In this document: positions 35,083 through 43,379 of the stretch, one piece after another
Layout: each line of letters starts with the position of its first letter
How positions within the stretch are numbered: the stretch's first letter is position 1
Origin: an uncultured Bacilli bacterium
GTDB taxonomy: Bacteria > Bacillota_I > Bacilli_A > RF39 > UBA660
DNA: 46,019 nt
Assembly: GCA_910584085.1 (NCBI GenBank)
Contig: CAJTZY010000012.1
Coordinates: 1 to 46,019 of the forward strand
Direction: 5' to 3'
Notes under the pieces: generated by a model
Database searches by the model: none
Seen by the model: the letters and a program-made list of their open reading frames with translations, nothing else
What the model was told of the DNA's origin: nothing
Program-made: the position numbers and the translations under genes

Positions 35083-35101
35083 AAATATTTCTACTCTTTT
35101 T
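35070..35101 (+). terminator. rho-independent terminator
   Basis: AAGAG, TAGAAAT / ATTTCTA, CTCTT with one mismatch, then T-rich sequence. It overlaps the stop codon at 35082. Confidence 0.65.
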
Positions 35102-35145
35102 AGTATATAAAAAAAATATTTTCCTATACTAATAATGGTGATAAA

Positions 35146-35664
35146 ATGGAACTTTTTATGATGTGTTTAAAAATATTTTTTGCAAGATTAATAGATGTAT
35201 CACTTGGTACATTTAGAACTATTAATACAGTTAAAGGTAAAGATTTAATAGCAGCATTAATAGGTATAGTAGAAATAACAGTGTGGTTTTTAGTAGTAAA
35301 AGAGGCTTTAAATACAGATAATAATAGCTTATGGATAGTATTTTCATATGCAATGGGATTTTCTGTTGGTACTTATATTGGAGGAAAAGTATCCAAAATA
35401 TTTATTAAATCTAATCTAGAAGTACAAGTTATTTTATCTAATAAAGATGATAGTATAGTAAATAAGATTAGAGAAAAGGGTTATGGAGTAACGGCTATAG
35501 AAGTTAAAGGAAGTAAGGATACTAAATATATGCTATATATTCAAATAAGGGATAATACACTAGAAAATTTAAAAAAGATAGTAAGGGAATTGGATAATAA
35601 AGCATTTATTGTAGTAAACGAAACAAAATATGTAGAAAATGGTTATTTTGCACTCGGAAAATAA
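35146..35664 (+). CDS. UPF0316 (DUF5698/DUF2179) membrane protein
   Basis: A 172-residue protein of the UPF0316 group. Three N-terminal helices (about 5-85) include 'FFARLIDVSLGTFRTI' and 'ALIGIVEITVWFLVV'. A C-terminal DUF2179 domain follows ('GYGVTAIEVKGSKDTKYMLY', 'FIVVNETKYVENGYF'). Homologues are conserved in Bacillota with no firm function. GGTGATAAA precedes ATG 35146. It probably forms an operon with the DUF368 gene 21 nt downstream. Confidence 0.9.
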   Translation: MELFMMCLKIFFARLIDVSLGTFRTINTVKGKDLIAALIGIVEITVWFLVVKEALNTDNNSLWIVFSYAMGFSVGTYIGGKVSKIFIKSNLEVQVILSNKDDSIVNKIREKGYGVTAIEVKGSKDTKYMLYIQIRDNTLENLKKIVRELDNKAFIVVNETKYVENGYFALGK

Positions 35665-35685
35665 ATATAATTAACTGGTGATACT

Positions 35686-36501
35686 ATGTTAATTATTAAA
35701 GGAATAATTATTGGTATAGGTAAAATAATACCTGGCGTGAGCGGATCTATGCTTGCGATTTCTATGGGAGTTTATAAAAAACTCATAGATTCTATCAATA
35801 ATTTTTTTTGTAATCCGAAAGAAAATTTTTATTTTTTATCAAAAATAGCTACGGGAGTAGTAATTTCTGTAATATTTTTTAGTAATATAATAGTATTTTG
35901 TCTAGATAAATATTACTTAATAACAATATTCTTTTTTATAGGACTTATAGTGGGGAGCTTAAATGATATAAGAATAAATACAAAAAAAGGTAATAACTAC
36001 ATAGTATTTATAACATTTATATTAGTAACAATCTTAGGGCTAATTAATATAGATAATGATGTAGTTATAAAAAATAATTTAATAAATTTTGCATATTATA
36101 TATTTGTAGGATTTATAGATGCAGTTACAATGGTTATACCAGGTATTAGTGGAACAGCAACGCTTATGATGATTGGAGCTTATAATAGTTTAATAAAAAC
36201 TTATTCTACTATACTTGATTTTAGCATTTTAATAGATAATATAAAAATATTATTACCATTTATGATAGGGATATTTATAGGTGTGATTATTACAGTAAAA
36301 ATTATTAACTATCTTTTTAAATATCACAAAGATAAAACATATAGCGCTATTTTAGGCTTTAGTATATCTACAATAGTATTAATGAGTATAAGGTGTCTTA
36401 ATACGTCATACACATTTAATACGCTTATAACGGCATTTATTTTTCTATTTCTGGGTGTATTTATAATAAAAAAAATCAATCAATATATTACTAATGATTG
36501 A
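35686..36501 (+). CDS. DUF368 membrane protein, likely undecaprenyl-phosphate translocase
   Basis: A 271-residue polytopic protein with about eight helices. The family's two inverted signature motifs are present: 'GIGKIIPGVSGSMLAISMG' near the N-terminus and 'VTMVIPGISGTATLMMIGAY' in the second half. DUF368 proteins (PopT in Staphylococcus aureus) were recently assigned to recycling undecaprenyl phosphate across the membrane for wall synthesis. GGTGATACT precedes ATG 35686. A LicD cell-envelope gene lies next on the other strand. Confidence 0.9.
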   Translation: MLIIKGIIIGIGKIIPGVSGSMLAISMGVYKKLIDSINNFFCNPKENFYFLSKIATGVVISVIFFSNIIVFCLDKYYLITIFFFIGLIVGSLNDIRINTKKGNNYIVFITFILVTILGLINIDNDVVIKNNLINFAYYIFVGFIDAVTMVIPGISGTATLMMIGAYNSLIKTYSTILDFSILIDNIKILLPFMIGIFIGVIITVKIINYLFKYHKDKTYSAILGFSISTIVLMSIRCLNTSYTFNTLITAFIFLFLGVFIIKKINQYITND

Positions 36502-36640
36502 TTTGATAAAGCATAATAAAACCTATTATTATAATTCCTATGCCTAAAAACATAAAACTAAATTCATTAAAGAGAATTATAGATAATAATATAAGCAAAA
36601 TACTAATTAAACTAAAATACTTTATTAATTTATTTTTCAC
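36491..36640 (-). CDS. small two-helix membrane protein coupled to licD
   Basis: A 49-residue frame starting at GTG 36640, overlapping the last codons of the LicD gene (GGTGAAAAATAA junction), with GGAAGTG 8 nt upstream. The product is almost wholly hydrophobic: helix one about 9-25 ('LISILLILLSIILF') and helix two about 28-44 ('FSFMFLGIGIIIIGFIML'). It runs 11 nt into the end of the convergent DUF368 gene. No family recognised. The overlap and composition argue for a real gene, but it is short. Confidence 0.5.
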   Translation of the reverse strand: MKNKLIKYFSLISILLILLSIILFNEFSFMFLGIGIIIIGFIMLYQINH

Positions 36641-37526
36641 CAATAGATTCACTTCCATGTAAATTTAAATCAACTGTGTGTTTAGGCTTTCTTTTTTCTG
36701 GTGCTAGAGTTTCCACCCATTTTTTTCCGTCCCATTTTTTTACACAATTAGGTCCATACCACTGTTTTACAACTTTTTCTACATTATTATATGAATAAAA
36801 TTTTCTTCCCTCAAATTCATATTCTCTAAATGGATAAACATCTTCCCTTTGAAATACTGGTTCATGCAAGAATTTTACCCATGGATAGGAAATTGTTTGA
36901 CTTACTAATTTACTATTTTTATGTTTATTAGAGTATCTTTTTGAGATCCAAGAAGTAAATTTTTTGAATGGTATAGGATTTATATGAAGATTATCTAATA
37001 AAACTATAAAAGGCATTGCTATCTTTATTGCAGTTCTATTCAATTCATCTATAAATTTATTCTCACTCATATTGTCATATATGATTATATCTACGAATAT
37101 TCCATCTCCTGATTTACATCTATTCTTTAATAAAAAATTTGTTTCTTCTATAAAAGTGTTCTTCTTTCTTATCTTCATTGATGGACCTGCTATAGTATTA
37201 AATCTTTTATCAGTTTCAAAGCATTGAAAATAAAAGTCATCACTTAAATCTTTCTTTAAAGCTTCAATAAACTTGGGCCAGTCCTTTCTTTCTACACACA
37301 CATCAATATCATCGTCCCATGGAATAAAACCTTTATAGTTTACAATACCAAGCGCACTACCAGCAATTAAAGCATATGGAATTTTATTTTTAGTACATAC
37401 TCTATGAATTTCATCCATAACAGTTAAAACTTCCATTTGTAAATCCCTAACAGTTATTTTTTCTCCATTTTTTTCACAAATTACATATTCTTCTCTTTCT
37501 AAAATACGGTCATCTTTTTTATTCAC
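36630..37526 (-). CDS. LicD-family nucleotidyl/phosphocholine transferase
   Basis: A 298-residue LicD protein, which typically attaches phosphocholine or another phospho-group to teichoic acids or surface glycans. 'LIAGSALGIVNYKGFIPWDD' followed by DIDV shows the nucleotidyltransferase GS and DxD metal-binding motifs at about 55-78. 'GDGIFVDIIIYD' is a further family element. The start is GTG 37526 with AAGGAG well placed. No choline-metabolism genes lie nearby, so the transferred group is unknown. Confidence 0.9.
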   Translation of the reverse strand: MNKKDDRILEREEYVICEKNGEKITVRDLQMEVLTVMDEIHRVCTKNKIPYALIAGSALGIVNYKGFIPWDDDIDVCVERKDWPKFIEALKKDLSDDFYFQCFETDKRFNTIAGPSMKIRKKNTFIEETNFLLKNRCKSGDGIFVDIIIYDNMSENKFIDELNRTAIKIAMPFIVLLDNLHINPIPFKKFTSWISKRYSNKHKNSKLVSQTISYPWVKFLHEPVFQREDVYPFREYEFEGRKFYSYNNVEKVVKQWYGPNCVKKWDGKKWVETLAPEKRKPKHTVDLNLHGSESIGEK

Positions 37527-37671
37527 AATACCACTCCTTATACTAATTTTATATTAAAAGGGAAAATTAATCAAGAAATAATCACTATTATTTAAAATGT
37601 AGGCATTAATTTACACTTTTTTTAATAGTTAGAATACATTATTATAGAAATAATGAAAGGGTGGATTATAT

Positions 37672-38115
37672 ATGTGCAATAACAATAACGACCAAGAAAG
37701 TTGTCGTTGTATAGCCGAAATCCTTACAGTCATAAATGTACTTCAACAAAATGCAAATTGTTGTGGAGATACTTGTTTAGAAACTTGCGATAGAGGATTT
37801 TTAGGTTGTGGTACGACTACTTTAGGATGTAATACAAGACCAGTAGTTTTATATACTTGTTGTGGGAATGGAACTCCTTGGAGTATGCCAACAACTAGAG
37901 AAAACGTAGTATGCGGTACTGAAGGTGCTGTATGTTCAAATGTATTCAGAGTTGAAAAAATAGACGGATGCTGTGCAACATTTAGAGTTCTTGCAGAAAA
38001 TCCTGATACAACATCTATGTATCCTTATGTAGCAACTAACTCATTCTTTACTATGAATTTAAATTGTTGCTGTGTTTTAAGATGTTTACCAGATACTTAT
38101 GTAGAATGTATATAA
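37672..38115 (+). CDS. Cys-rich spore coat protein (CotY/CotZ/ExsY-like)
   Basis: A 147-residue protein with 20 Cys (about 14%), many paired ('NANCCGDTC', 'YTCCGNG', 'DGCCATF', 'LNCCCVLRC'). The N-terminal 'CRCIAEILTVINVLQQNA' and the 'VFRVEKIDGCCATFRVLAEN' block match the CotZ/ExsY group of self-assembling crust or exosporium proteins, which crosslink by disulfides. AAAGGGTGG precedes ATG 37672. It stands alone with its own terminator. Of the spore genes here it is the clearest structural one. Confidence 0.88.
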   Translation: MCNNNNDQESCRCIAEILTVINVLQQNANCCGDTCLETCDRGFLGCGTTTLGCNTRPVVLYTCCGNGTPWSMPTTRENVVCGTEGAVCSNVFRVEKIDGCCATFRVLAENPDTTSMYPYVATNSFFTMNLNCCCVLRCLPDTYVECI

Positions 38116-38131
38116 AATATTTGGATTAAGT

Positions 38132-38161
38132 AAACCCCTAGATTCTTCTAGAGGTTTTTTA
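38132..38161 (+). terminator. strong terminator of coat gene
   Basis: AACCCCTAGA, loop TTCT, TCTAGAGGTT, then a T-run. Confidence 0.88.
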
Positions 38162-38274
38162 TTAGAAAAAAATTTACGACTATGTTATAAATATTTGAAT
38201 ATGATTATTTAGGATATTGAATATAATTTTAATTTGTGGTAAACTATCTAATTATGGGAGGGAATTTATAATTT

Positions 38275-38910
38275 ATGACATCAGAAGAAGTAAAAGAAGA
38301 TTATATAAATGGTCGCTTTACAGTAATGTCAAATATTGATGAAGCAGTTGAAAAATTTCAAAAAGCTTTAAATAAAAAAGGAATAAGTCTTTCAAGTTTG
38401 AAACTTGTAGAAAGCAGAAAAAATTTTTTATTATACAAATATAATGATATGCTTATAGAATTGAATCCTATAGATTACCATGGAAAAAAATCATTAAAAG
38501 AATATATTTCAAATAGTAATTATATTTTAAAACCTTTAGATGAGACAACGATTAATTTAGAATTTGCAAAAATACGTATTACATTTTTACCAAAATTATC
38601 GTTTGAAAGTATTACAAGTAATGATTTAATTGAATTATACTGTAAATTACGCGATGATGGATATCTTTGGAATGATCCCAAGATAGAAGATATGTGTAAA
38701 GACGAAGAAGGTAACTGTTTATTATTAAATTATCGTAGTATTGTATATGTAAATGATTTAGATTTAGTTATGTATAGAGGTTATTTGGATACACATATTG
38801 AAACTTCAGGTGAATTAAATAAAATTTATTTGAAAAGAAAAAAACAATTAGAGAGAAAAGAATTAAGACAAAAAATTCTGACAAAATTTACAAACATTTT
38901 TAATAGTTAA
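38275..38910 (+). CDS. protein-kinase-like hypothetical protein
   Basis: A 211-residue protein with a hint of a protein-kinase fold. 'GYLWNDPKIEDM' resembles the catalytic loop (D-P-K-x-E-N) of bacterial kinase-like families, followed 8 residues later by 'CLLLNYRSIVYVND', where a DFG-like metal site would be. The usual Asp of that site is Asn here, and no glycine-rich loop is obvious, so it may be a pseudokinase. The basic C-terminus ('YLKRKKQLERKELRQK') may bind membrane or nucleic acid. GGGAGGG lies upstream of ATG 38275. Assignment is tentative. Confidence 0.6.
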   Translation: MTSEEVKEDYINGRFTVMSNIDEAVEKFQKALNKKGISLSSLKLVESRKNFLLYKYNDMLIELNPIDYHGKKSLKEYISNSNYILKPLDETTINLEFAKIRITFLPKLSFESITSNDLIELYCKLRDDGYLWNDPKIEDMCKDEEGNCLLLNYRSIVYVNDLDLVMYRGYLDTHIETSGELNKIYLKRKKQLERKELRQKILTKFTNIFNS

Positions 38911-38942
38911 AATAGCTATGCGTGTGCATAACTATTTTTTTA
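38911..38942. terminator. bidirectional terminator
   Basis: AATAGCTATGC (38911-38921), GTGT loop, GCATAACTATT with one mismatch, then a T-run. It is shared by convergent genes. Confidence 0.75.
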
Positions 38943-39240
38943 AAGATTTAATATCAATAATATCTGTTATAAGTATAAGATCATTATCCATAGTAATTAT
39001 ATAATTTTTGTTTCTTCCAATAATTCTTTTAGTAATTTTCTTATCCTTTAAAGTAATTTCTACATTAGCTTTATAAACATAATTTGGAGAAGAAAAAATA
39101 TCATTGATTTTTTGAAGAACATTTCTTGTATCAATAGAATCCTCTATATTATTACTTCTTTCATTGCTATAAAATACACTTTTATTATTATCAAATTTTT
39201 TATCAATCTTATTATGAAATACTTTAGGTAAATCTTTCAT
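38932..39240 (-). CDS. hypothetical protein
   Basis: A 102-residue protein I do not recognise. The first 50 residues are polar and charged. The second half is beta-rich ('YKANVEITLKDKKITKRIIG', 'NYIITMDNDLILITDIIDIK'), perhaps a small barrel. ATG 39240 is chosen because AAAGGA lies 5 nt upstream; the longer start at 39258 lacks a site. No Cys, no membrane segment. Convergent with the kinase-like gene and divergent from the LysM gene. Confidence 0.65.
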   Translation of the reverse strand: MKDLPKVFHNKIDKKFDNNKSVFYSNERSNNIEDSIDTRNVLQKINDIFSSPNYVYKANVEITLKDKKITKRIIGRNKNYIITMDNDLILITDIIDIKSLKK

Positions 39241-39337
39241 ATCAATCAATCCTTTCAAGTTTTAAAACATATATAATCTATAAAAAAATTTTAGATTATA
39301 ACACTCAATAAAATATATTAATAAATTTTATAAATAG

Positions 39338-39365
39338 AACTTAATAAGTAAAATATCATATATTA
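39338..39365 (+). promoter_or_regulatory. possible SigK/SigE promoter of LysM gene
   Basis: AAC at 39338-39340, a 16-nt spacer and CATATATTA at 39357-39365, which fits AC-N16-CATANNNTA of SigK. It lies 15 nt before the LysM start. Weight is limited by the high AT content. Confidence 0.4.
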
Positions 39366-39380
39366 TATTGAGGTGAATTT

Positions 39381-39839
39381 ATGTACAGAATATATCAGGT
39401 GGAATATGGAGATACAATTGATTCTATAGCAAATAAAACTAATACTACTAGTAACAATATAAAAAATATAAATGGATTAAATAATGATTCTGAGTTAATA
39501 GTAGGTGGTTTAATAATAGTACCTAGAGAAAGTGAACAAGTATTTGAAAATTATAGAGTTAAAAAAGGTGATTCTATTTATTCTATAGCTAAAATGTATA
39601 ACGTAAATCCAGAAACTTTACTTTTATTAAATGGATTAAATAAGGATGACTATATATATCCTAATCAAGAAATAATCGTTCCAAAACAAGATGTTTTAGT
39701 ATATGTAACCAAAGAGGGAGATACAATAAATGGAATATTAAATAACTTTGGTGTAGATGCGAATACATTTAATAGTGAAAATGAAAGAGTATTCGTTATG
39801 GAAGATCAATTAGTTGTTCATAAAAAAGAGGGAAGATAG
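39381..39839 (+). CDS. triple-LysM protein, spore coat/cortex-like
   Basis: A 152-residue protein composed of three LysM peptidoglycan-binding domains (about 4-48, 57-102 and 107-150) and nothing else. Conserved elements are 'YQVEYGDTIDSIANKTN', 'YRVKKGDSIYSIAKMYNV' and 'YVTKEGDTINGILNNFGV'; the third is the most diverged. There is no signal peptide, as in SafA-type proteins that move to the forespore surface from the mother cell cytosol. GAGGTGAA precedes ATG 39381. A mother-cell-type -10 box upstream supports a sporulation role, by inference. Confidence 0.82.
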   Translation: MYRIYQVEYGDTIDSIANKTNTTSNNIKNINGLNNDSELIVGGLIIVPRESEQVFENYRVKKGDSIYSIAKMYNVNPETLLLLNGLNKDDYIYPNQEIIVPKQDVLVYVTKEGDTINGILNNFGVDANTFNSENERVFVMEDQLVVHKKEGR

Positions 39840-39959
39840 GTTAAATAGAACATTAATACAAAAGTGTATAATTCATAAAAAAGTTCCATAACTCTTTTTT
39901 TTTTCTTTAAAATAAGTTATAATTAATCTAGAATTTATAAAATTGAAAGGTAGATAATT

Positions 39960-40919
39960 ATGCAGGAAAATGTTTATAACAGTTTTAGTGTACTAAGAAA
40001 TTACGGGGAAGATTTAACCTCTAAAAGATATCTAACAGATCCATCAATAGCTCGTGATGAAGAATTAAAAAAATTGATGATGGTTTTACTTACCCCAGAA
40101 AAATCTGCACTTTTAATAGGTAAAGCAGGTGTTGGTAAAACATCTATAGTAGAGGGTTTATCTTTTAGAATACTAAATAATATGGTTCCAAATGCACTAA
40201 AGGGATATAGAGTTATTAAAGTAAATTCGTCTTCACTACTTGGTAAAATAAATTATAATGGTAGAGAAGAAATGGTAATAACACTTTTAGTAGAAGAATT
40301 AAAAAATGTTTCAAAAACTATATTATTTATAGATGAAATACATACATTAATTGGAAATAATAGTGAAACATCAATGGATTTAGCAAATATCTTAAAACCA
40401 GCTATAGATAGAGGCGCAATTAAACTAGTAGGTGCGACAACAGATATAGAATATAATACATATATAATAAGAGATAGAGCATTTTTAAGAAGATTTGAAC
40501 GTATAGATATTTTAGAGCCAACTGAGGCAACAACTGTTGAAATTTTATTTAAAAGTTTGCCTAAAATAGAAGCATCTACTGGTATAAAATTTAAATATAA
40601 TGAATATGTAACAAGGCTTTTACTTGAATCTATAGTAAGTGCGACAAGCGAGTACAAAAGAGTTTACGGACTAGGAGCCATGTATCCAGATATATGTTTT
40701 TCAGTACTTACAGCAGCATTTTCAGAGGCATTATTTCAAAATAGACAATTTGTTAATGTATTAGATGTTTATAACGCTATAAAAAATAGTAAAAGAATAT
40801 ATCCAGATTCAATAGTAAAGGAATTAAGATTGTTCAAAGAAAAGTTTAAAGATGTGTGTGCCCAAGATTCAATAATATTACCAGATGTAGATATATCTGA
40901 ACTTGAAAAAATGGAATAA
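39960..40919 (+). CDS. single-domain Clp-type AAA+ ATPase
   Basis: A 319-residue ATPase most like the first AAA module of ClpB/ClpC. Walker A 'GKAGVGKTS' (54-62), Walker B 'ILFIDEIH', sensor 'GATT' and arginine-finger 'RDRAFLRRFERIDI' are all intact. It lacks the Clp N-domain, the middle coiled coil and the second AAA module, so it is not a complete disaggregase or protease unfoldase. 'AGRKYLTDPSIARDEEL'-type spacing before Walker A, here 'SKRYLTDPSIARDEELKKLM', parallels Clp 'GRDEEI' sequences. GAAAGG precedes ATG 39960. It is 16 nt from a membrane thioredoxin-like gene, so they probably share an operon. Confidence 0.85.
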   Translation: MQENVYNSFSVLRNYGEDLTSKRYLTDPSIARDEELKKLMMVLLTPEKSALLIGKAGVGKTSIVEGLSFRILNNMVPNALKGYRVIKVNSSSLLGKINYNGREEMVITLLVEELKNVSKTILFIDEIHTLIGNNSETSMDLANILKPAIDRGAIKLVGATTDIEYNTYIIRDRAFLRRFERIDILEPTEATTVEILFKSLPKIEASTGIKFKYNEYVTRLLLESIVSATSEYKRVYGLGAMYPDICFSVLTAAFSEALFQNRQFVNVLDVYNAIKNSKRIYPDSIVKELRLFKEKFKDVCAQDSIILPDVDISELEKME

Positions 40920-40935
40920 ACTTTAGGAGGTAGAA

Positions 40936-41406
40936 ATGAAAAAAATCCCAAGTAAAAATTATATAATATTAATAATATTATTAGTAGTAACAATACTATT
41001 AACCCTTGGCCTTTCAAATATGCATAATCTTCAAAATAAGACAATTTCCGAATTTTACAAATATTCAAATAAAATAAAACCAGATGATTTTGATATATAT
41101 ACATTAGAAAATCCGGATTCAATAATATATATATCTGATAAGTATGATTTATCTTATAACGAATTTGAAGAATCCCTTAAGGCAAAAATAGATGAATTAA
41201 ACTTACATGATAGGTTAGTATATATAGATAAAAATGAAATACAAGAAAAATTTATAAACAAGTTGCATAAGAAATACGGGATAGATATAAAAATAGAAAA
41301 TACTCCAGTGGTAATGATTATTATTGATAATAAAAATTTAAAGAACATTTACATTGATTCGGATACAGATGTGGATACATTTATAGACTATAAGGTGTTT
41401 AAATGA
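40936..41406 (+). CDS. membrane-anchored thioredoxin-fold-like protein lacking CxxC
   Basis: A 156-residue protein with an N-terminal membrane helix (about 9-27, 'YIILIILLVVTILLTLGL'). An extracytoplasmic or cytosolic domain of thioredoxin-like pattern follows: 'DSIIYISDKYDLSYNEFEES', 'RLVYIDKNE' and a 'ENTPVVMIIIDNKNLKN' cis-Pro-like region. There is no Cys at all, so it cannot be a disulfide enzyme; it may be a structural or binding relative. GGAGGTAGAA precedes ATG 40936. It overlaps trmL by 4 nt (ATGA). Confidence 0.65.
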   Translation: MKKIPSKNYIILIILLVVTILLTLGLSNMHNLQNKTISEFYKYSNKIKPDDFDIYTLENPDSIIYISDKYDLSYNEFEESLKAKIDELNLHDRLVYIDKNEIQEKFINKLHKKYGIDIKIENTPVVMIIIDNKNLKNIYIDSDTDVDTFIDYKVFK

Positions 41407-41912
41407 TAAATATAGTTTTATATGAACCTGAAATTCCTCAAAATACTGGAAATATTATGAGAACATGTGCAGGAACCTATACAAAACTTCATTTAATTAA
41501 ACCACTTGGATTTTCATTAAGTGACAAATACTTAAAACGAAGCGGAGTCAATTATATAGAACACTGTGATTATGAGGTATATGAAGATTATAATGATTTT
41601 CTAGAAAAGAATAAAGAAGGAGAATTCTACTACTTAACTAGATATGGTAAAAAGCCACATAGTGATTTTGACTTTAGTGATAAAAATAAAAATATATATT
41701 TGGTGTTTGGTAAAGAAAGTACTGGCATCCCAAAGGAAATATTATCAAGTCATTTAGATAGATGCTTGAGGATACCGACTAATGCAAATATTAGAGCTCT
41801 TAATTTATCAAATTGCGTTGCCCTTGTGTTATTTGAAGTGTTAAGACAACAAGATTATCCAAATCTTTCTAAAGTAGAGATAATTAAAGGTGAAGACTTT
41901 TTAGAAAAATAA
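41403..41912 (+). CDS. trmL: tRNA (cytidine/uridine-34-2'-O)-methyltransferase TrmL
   Basis: SPOUT methyltransferase that 2'-O-methylates the wobble base of certain tRNA-Leu species. The 169-residue, single-domain protein has 'VLYEPEIPQNTGNIMRTCAG', 'IYLVFGKESTGIPKEIL' and 'RIPTNANIRALNLSNCVALV', the three trefoil-knot motifs. ATG 41403 overlaps the preceding stop by ATGA, giving translational coupling to the AAA/thioredoxin-like pair. Confidence 0.95.
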   Translation: MINIVLYEPEIPQNTGNIMRTCAGTYTKLHLIKPLGFSLSDKYLKRSGVNYIEHCDYEVYEDYNDFLEKNKEGEFYYLTRYGKKPHSDFDFSDKNKNIYLVFGKESTGIPKEILSSHLDRCLRIPTNANIRALNLSNCVALVLFEVLRQQDYPNLSKVEIIKGEDFLEK

Positions 41913-41974
41913 GTGTTGTATTTCGCACAAAAAAATGTTATTATATATAGTGTAGAAGAATATGGAGGGAGTTT

Positions 41975-42889
41975 ATGACTGAAATAATAGAGTATATTAC
42001 ATCAAATTATACTTGGTTTTTAGGTGGAGCAATTATAATTGTACTTGCTATTATAGGTTATTATGCCGATAAAACCAATTTTGGTCAGGGTAAATCTAAA
42101 TTAAAAAATGAGCAAAATAATAAGAAACAGGATAAATTTGAATTAGATAAAATAGCAAATGATAATTCAAAAGAAATAGAAGATGAAGATAATCAGGAGA
42201 TTATTAATGCTAAGGAAATATTTGAAGAAAATAGTTTAGAAGATATACCAAATGATGAATATAGTAATTCAGAAGATTTAAATAAAGAATACTATAATAT
42301 TTTTGATGAAAATAATAAAATAATAAATAAAAATGAGCAAGATGAATATAATTTTAATCCAGATAATGTCTTTAATATACCTGAGACTTCTAATTTAAAT
42401 CAAAGTGAAGACTTATTATTTTCGCCAGAACTAAATGATTTAGAAATTAATAATTTTAGTGGAGATATTCAGAATCAAAATAACAATATATTAGATAATA
42501 TATCAAATATAAATAAAGAATCCCAATTATATAATAATGAATTAACAGATACATTAATTAATAATGATGAAGAAAAAACAAATCAAGAGTTAAATCTTAA
42601 CTTACTCACATCAAATGAAGACAATGAATTAAAAATTCCAATAAATATAGAGGAAAATAAAACTGATGACCAAATGATTCAAGCTAACTTTGAAAAGTTT
42701 GATGAACAGTTTAATACAATCATTCCAAAAAAAGAAATTGTAAATAGTGAACTTTTAGAAGATATTGATGAATTATCATTAGATAAATCTAAAAAATTTA
42801 CTATTGATGATATTCCGGATTTAGATGATGTAGATTTACCAGAAATTAGAGAAACAAAAATTTCAGAAAATGATATTTGGAAATTCTAA
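41975..42889 (+). CDS. membrane-anchored acidic Asn-rich protein
   Basis: A 304-residue protein I do not recognise. One helix near the N-terminus (about 15-31, 'FLGGAIIIVLAIIGYY') is followed by a short basic patch. About 250 residues of Asn/Asp/Glu-rich, low-complexity and probably disordered sequence follow. It ends in a conserved-looking 'FTIDDIPDLDDVDLPEI' and 'ENDIWKF' tail. The layout (anchor, long acidic linker, short terminal motif) resembles tethered interaction proteins such as ZipA in architecture only. GGAGGG precedes ATG 41975. Confidence 0.75.
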   Translation: MTEIIEYITSNYTWFLGGAIIIVLAIIGYYADKTNFGQGKSKLKNEQNNKKQDKFELDKIANDNSKEIEDEDNQEIINAKEIFEENSLEDIPNDEYSNSEDLNKEYYNIFDENNKIINKNEQDEYNFNPDNVFNIPETSNLNQSEDLLFSPELNDLEINNFSGDIQNQNNNILDNISNINKESQLYNNELTDTLINNDEEKTNQELNLNLLTSNEDNELKIPINIEENKTDDQMIQANFEKFDEQFNTIIPKKEIVNSELLEDIDELSLDKSKKFTIDDIPDLDDVDLPEIRETKISENDIWKF

Positions 42890-42931
42890 AAAAGCGCTAA
42901 TGAAGTATACCACCTTTGTTAGCGCTTTTTA
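42888..42931. terminator. strong bidirectional terminator
   Basis: AAAAAGCGCTAA / TTAGCGCTTTTT, a 12-bp stem with a long loop, with A-run and T-run on either side. It lies between convergent genes. Confidence 0.88.
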
Positions 42932-43231
42932 TTTTTTTACTGATAAATTTATAATCTCATCAATATTATCATCTTTAGCCATTATATTTTTATGTGATTC
43001 ACCACATCTATCACATTTATAAACTATCTTATATGTACCCTTGAACTTCTCTATTCCAACGGGCCTTAATAGCCCCCTACAATTATTTAACCTATCCCCT
43101 GGATTTATGTCGACATGTTTAGAATATAAACAAAATGGACAATGATCCCTTGCAGAATATTTAAGCTTTTGAACAGTGACCCCACAATTTTCACATATAA
43201 AAGATTCATCAATCATATTAAACTTTTTCAT
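42929..43231 (-). CDS. RNHCP-domain zinc-ribbon protein
   Basis: A 100-residue protein of the RNHCP family, named after its Arg-Asn-His-Cys-Pro motif, here 'ARDHCPFCLYSKHVD'. Cys pairs at about 13/16, 31/34 and 73/76, plus Cys51 and His80, suit one or two zinc sites. 'GLLRPVGIE' and 'YKCDRCGESHKN' are further family features. ATG at about 43231 follows AAGGAT and is preferred over 43246. Function unknown. Confidence 0.88.
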   Translation of the reverse strand: MKKFNMIDESFICENCGVTVQKLKYSARDHCPFCLYSKHVDINPGDRLNNCRGLLRPVGIEKFKGTYKIVYKCDRCGESHKNIMAKDDNIDEIINLSVKK

Positions 43232-43379
43232 AAATAATCCTTCCATGATAAATAATTATATCTAATGCTATACCAATTATATAATATTAACAATATAATT
43301 GTAAATAAAATTTATAGACTTTTTTTTATTGATGTGATATAGTTTTTAAGAAAGCAATAGAAAAGTGGTAGATTATAAT

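Noticed and set aside
39860..39905. Terminator after the LysM gene
   Set aside because: Only a 4-bp stem (AGTT/AACT) before a T-run; too weak to list.
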